Origin: Paenibacillus sp. E222
Lineage (GTDB): Bacteria > Bacillota > Bacilli > Paenibacillales > Paenibacillaceae
Length of the DNA stretch: 64,000 nucleotides
NCBI RefSeq assembly: GCF_013401555.1
Contig: NZ_CP058552.1
Coordinates: forward strand, 4,774,001-4,838,000
Direction: 5' to 3'
In this document: in pieces, positions 63,282 to 64,000 of the stretch
How the letters are laid out: each line of letters starts with the position of its first letter
Numbering within the stretch: position 1 is the stretch's first letter
Made by a program: the position numbers and the translations under genes
Notes under the pieces: model-generated
Told to the model about the DNA's origin: nothing
Database searches by the model: none
Seen by the model: only the letters and a program-made list of their open reading frames with translations

Positions 63282-63495
63282 CCGTCTTAACCTCCAGTGC
63301 AATTTTTGGCTAGTTTTATATTCTTTATGTCTATATTCTTGTTCATTGCCATGATAAACTCTAGTGTGACGAGATCTACAACGGCTCATAATTTTTATAG
63401 TACGGCAAAATGCAAGCGATTACATGACTGCCGTGAAGGGTTTCATGACAAATGGACTCAAGATGTACCAATTCAAACAGATGGAGGAGCAGGAC

Positions 63496-64000
63496 ATGCG
63501 AAAGAGTAAAACGTTTACGAATATCTTTGTCTCGATCCTACTCCTTAGCATTGGACTCGTTGTAGGTTTTGGGAGTTATATCTATGTTTCAACTACAAAA
63601 TCGGTAATAGAGCGTGTAAGCGAGGGGCACCAAAGCTTAATTCTGCAGGTGAGAAATACACTGGAACAAAAAATTCAAACCATTGAATATGCTTTTGCCA
63701 CGTACAGTACGACGCCATCGTTTCGTAAGGTCATTAACAGTCCATTAAGCGGGCAAGATTATGAAGCATATCGCGAACTGAATTCCCAGCTAGGTTATAT
63801 TGCAACGATGGGGCTTGATGGCGTGCAGTATTCGCTTGTGAGTCTGAAGCAAAATTGGAGCCTGTCTAACGGATCGTTATCACGAATTACAGATGAAGAG
63901 AAGCAACAGATGCAAGCCTTATTCGCTGATCCGGAAGGCAATAACCTCTATTGGACCAAAACTAAGGAAGGTCTTCGATTGCTGCATGCGTTACCGATGT
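63496..64000 (+). CDS. Membrane sensor protein, N-terminal part (cut by window end)
   Basis: ATG 63496 follows GGAGGAG (63483-63489) and the frame stays open to the edge (168 codons). MRKSKTFTNIFVSILLLSIG then LVVGFGSYIYVS is a membrane anchor, after which comes an extracellular helical/Cache-like region (VRNTLEQKIQTIEYAFATYS). This is the layout of YesM-type histidine kinases or of transmembrane AraC regulators in Paenibacilli; the deciding C-terminus is outside. Confidence 0.8.
   Translation, partial: MRKSKTFTNIFVSILLLSIGLVVGFGSYIYVSTTKSVIERVSEGHQSLILQVRNTLEQKIQTIEYAFATYSTTPSFRKVINSPLSGQDYEAYRELNSQLGYIATMGLDGVQYSLVSLKQNWSLSNGSLSRITDEEKQQMQALFADPEGNNLYWTKTKEGLRLLHALPM

Overview
The window looks like part of a Paenibacillus-type chromosome (Firmicutes, Paenibacillaceae). 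This is inferred from strong AGGAGG-like ribosome binding sites, frequent GTG/TTG starts, moderate GC, many glycoside hydrolases, NMT1-type binding proteins, a PucR regulator and many TetR/MerR/AraC/HxlR switches. No rRNA, tRNA or CRISPR array was seen. The left edge cuts a sugar-binding lipoprotein gene and the right edge cuts a membrane sensor gene.

Region 1 (1-12.9 kb) is a fructan-utilisation locus: the end of a sugar ABC-transporter binding protein, a cytoplasmic GH32 beta-fructosidase with canonical motifs, a LamG-GH32 protein, a very large secreted protein (repeated carbohydrate-binding-like modules, LamG, GH32, another module), a DUF2961/GH172 protein and a compact divergent GH32-like enzyme. 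The two LamG-GH32 proteins have Glu where the usual nucleophile Asp sits. The secreted protein seems to have lost its last domain by frameshift. Region 2 (13-19 kb) is a redox/detoxification cluster (HxlR regulator, two flavin-dependent LLM monooxygenases, a broken nitronate monooxygenase, a Gal80-like oxidoreductase, a nitroreductase, a MarR regulator). It has duplicated promoters and a recurring TTAGCnnGCTAA operator. Region 3 (19-25 kb) holds many remnants (RHS core, LOG-family nucleosidase, aldehyde dehydrogenase) between an aminoglycoside-phosphotransferase-like gene and an SDR/TetR pair.

Region 4 (25-41.3 kb) is the most distinctive part: a divergent PucR regulator followed by one long co-directional run of 13 genes. 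They encode an NMT1/SsuA-like ABC importer with two different binding lipoproteins, a RutB-like cysteine hydrolase, an amidase-signature enzyme, a creatininase-family hydrolase, an FAH-family protein, an FAD-dependent oxidase, a CocE/NonD hydrolase, a cupin, an AtzC/cytosine-deaminase-like amidohydrolase and a gamma-glutamyltransferase-like Ntn hydrolase. This reads as uptake and stepwise amide/ring breakdown of an unidentified nitrogen-rich small molecule.

Region 5 (41.3-50.7 kb) holds a decayed type I toxin-antitoxin-like locus, a carotenoid-synthesis-like membrane protein with a TetR regulator, a LiaSR-like two-component system, an MMPL exporter with a TetR regulator, an IS3-family remnant, and an SDR/MerR pair sharing an operator. 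Region 6 (51-61.6 kb) is a glycoside island: GH3, an AraC regulator, a GH78 alpha-L-rhamnosidase, a GPH-type symporter, a cytochrome P450 and an SDR. GH3, GH78 and the symporter share one promoter layout (TTACCATATT box, -10, cre). GH3, GH78 and the SDR share a small helical module. Region 7 (61.6-64 kb) has a truncated MerR copy, an AraC regulator and the start of a membrane sensor.

Across the window a structured interspersed repeat (about 130-160 bp, with a terminator-like hairpin, a long GGACAAGAAC inverted repeat and a terminal palindrome) occurs in six full or near-full copies plus fragments, all in the same orientation. One copy supplies the stop codon of the truncated merR gene.
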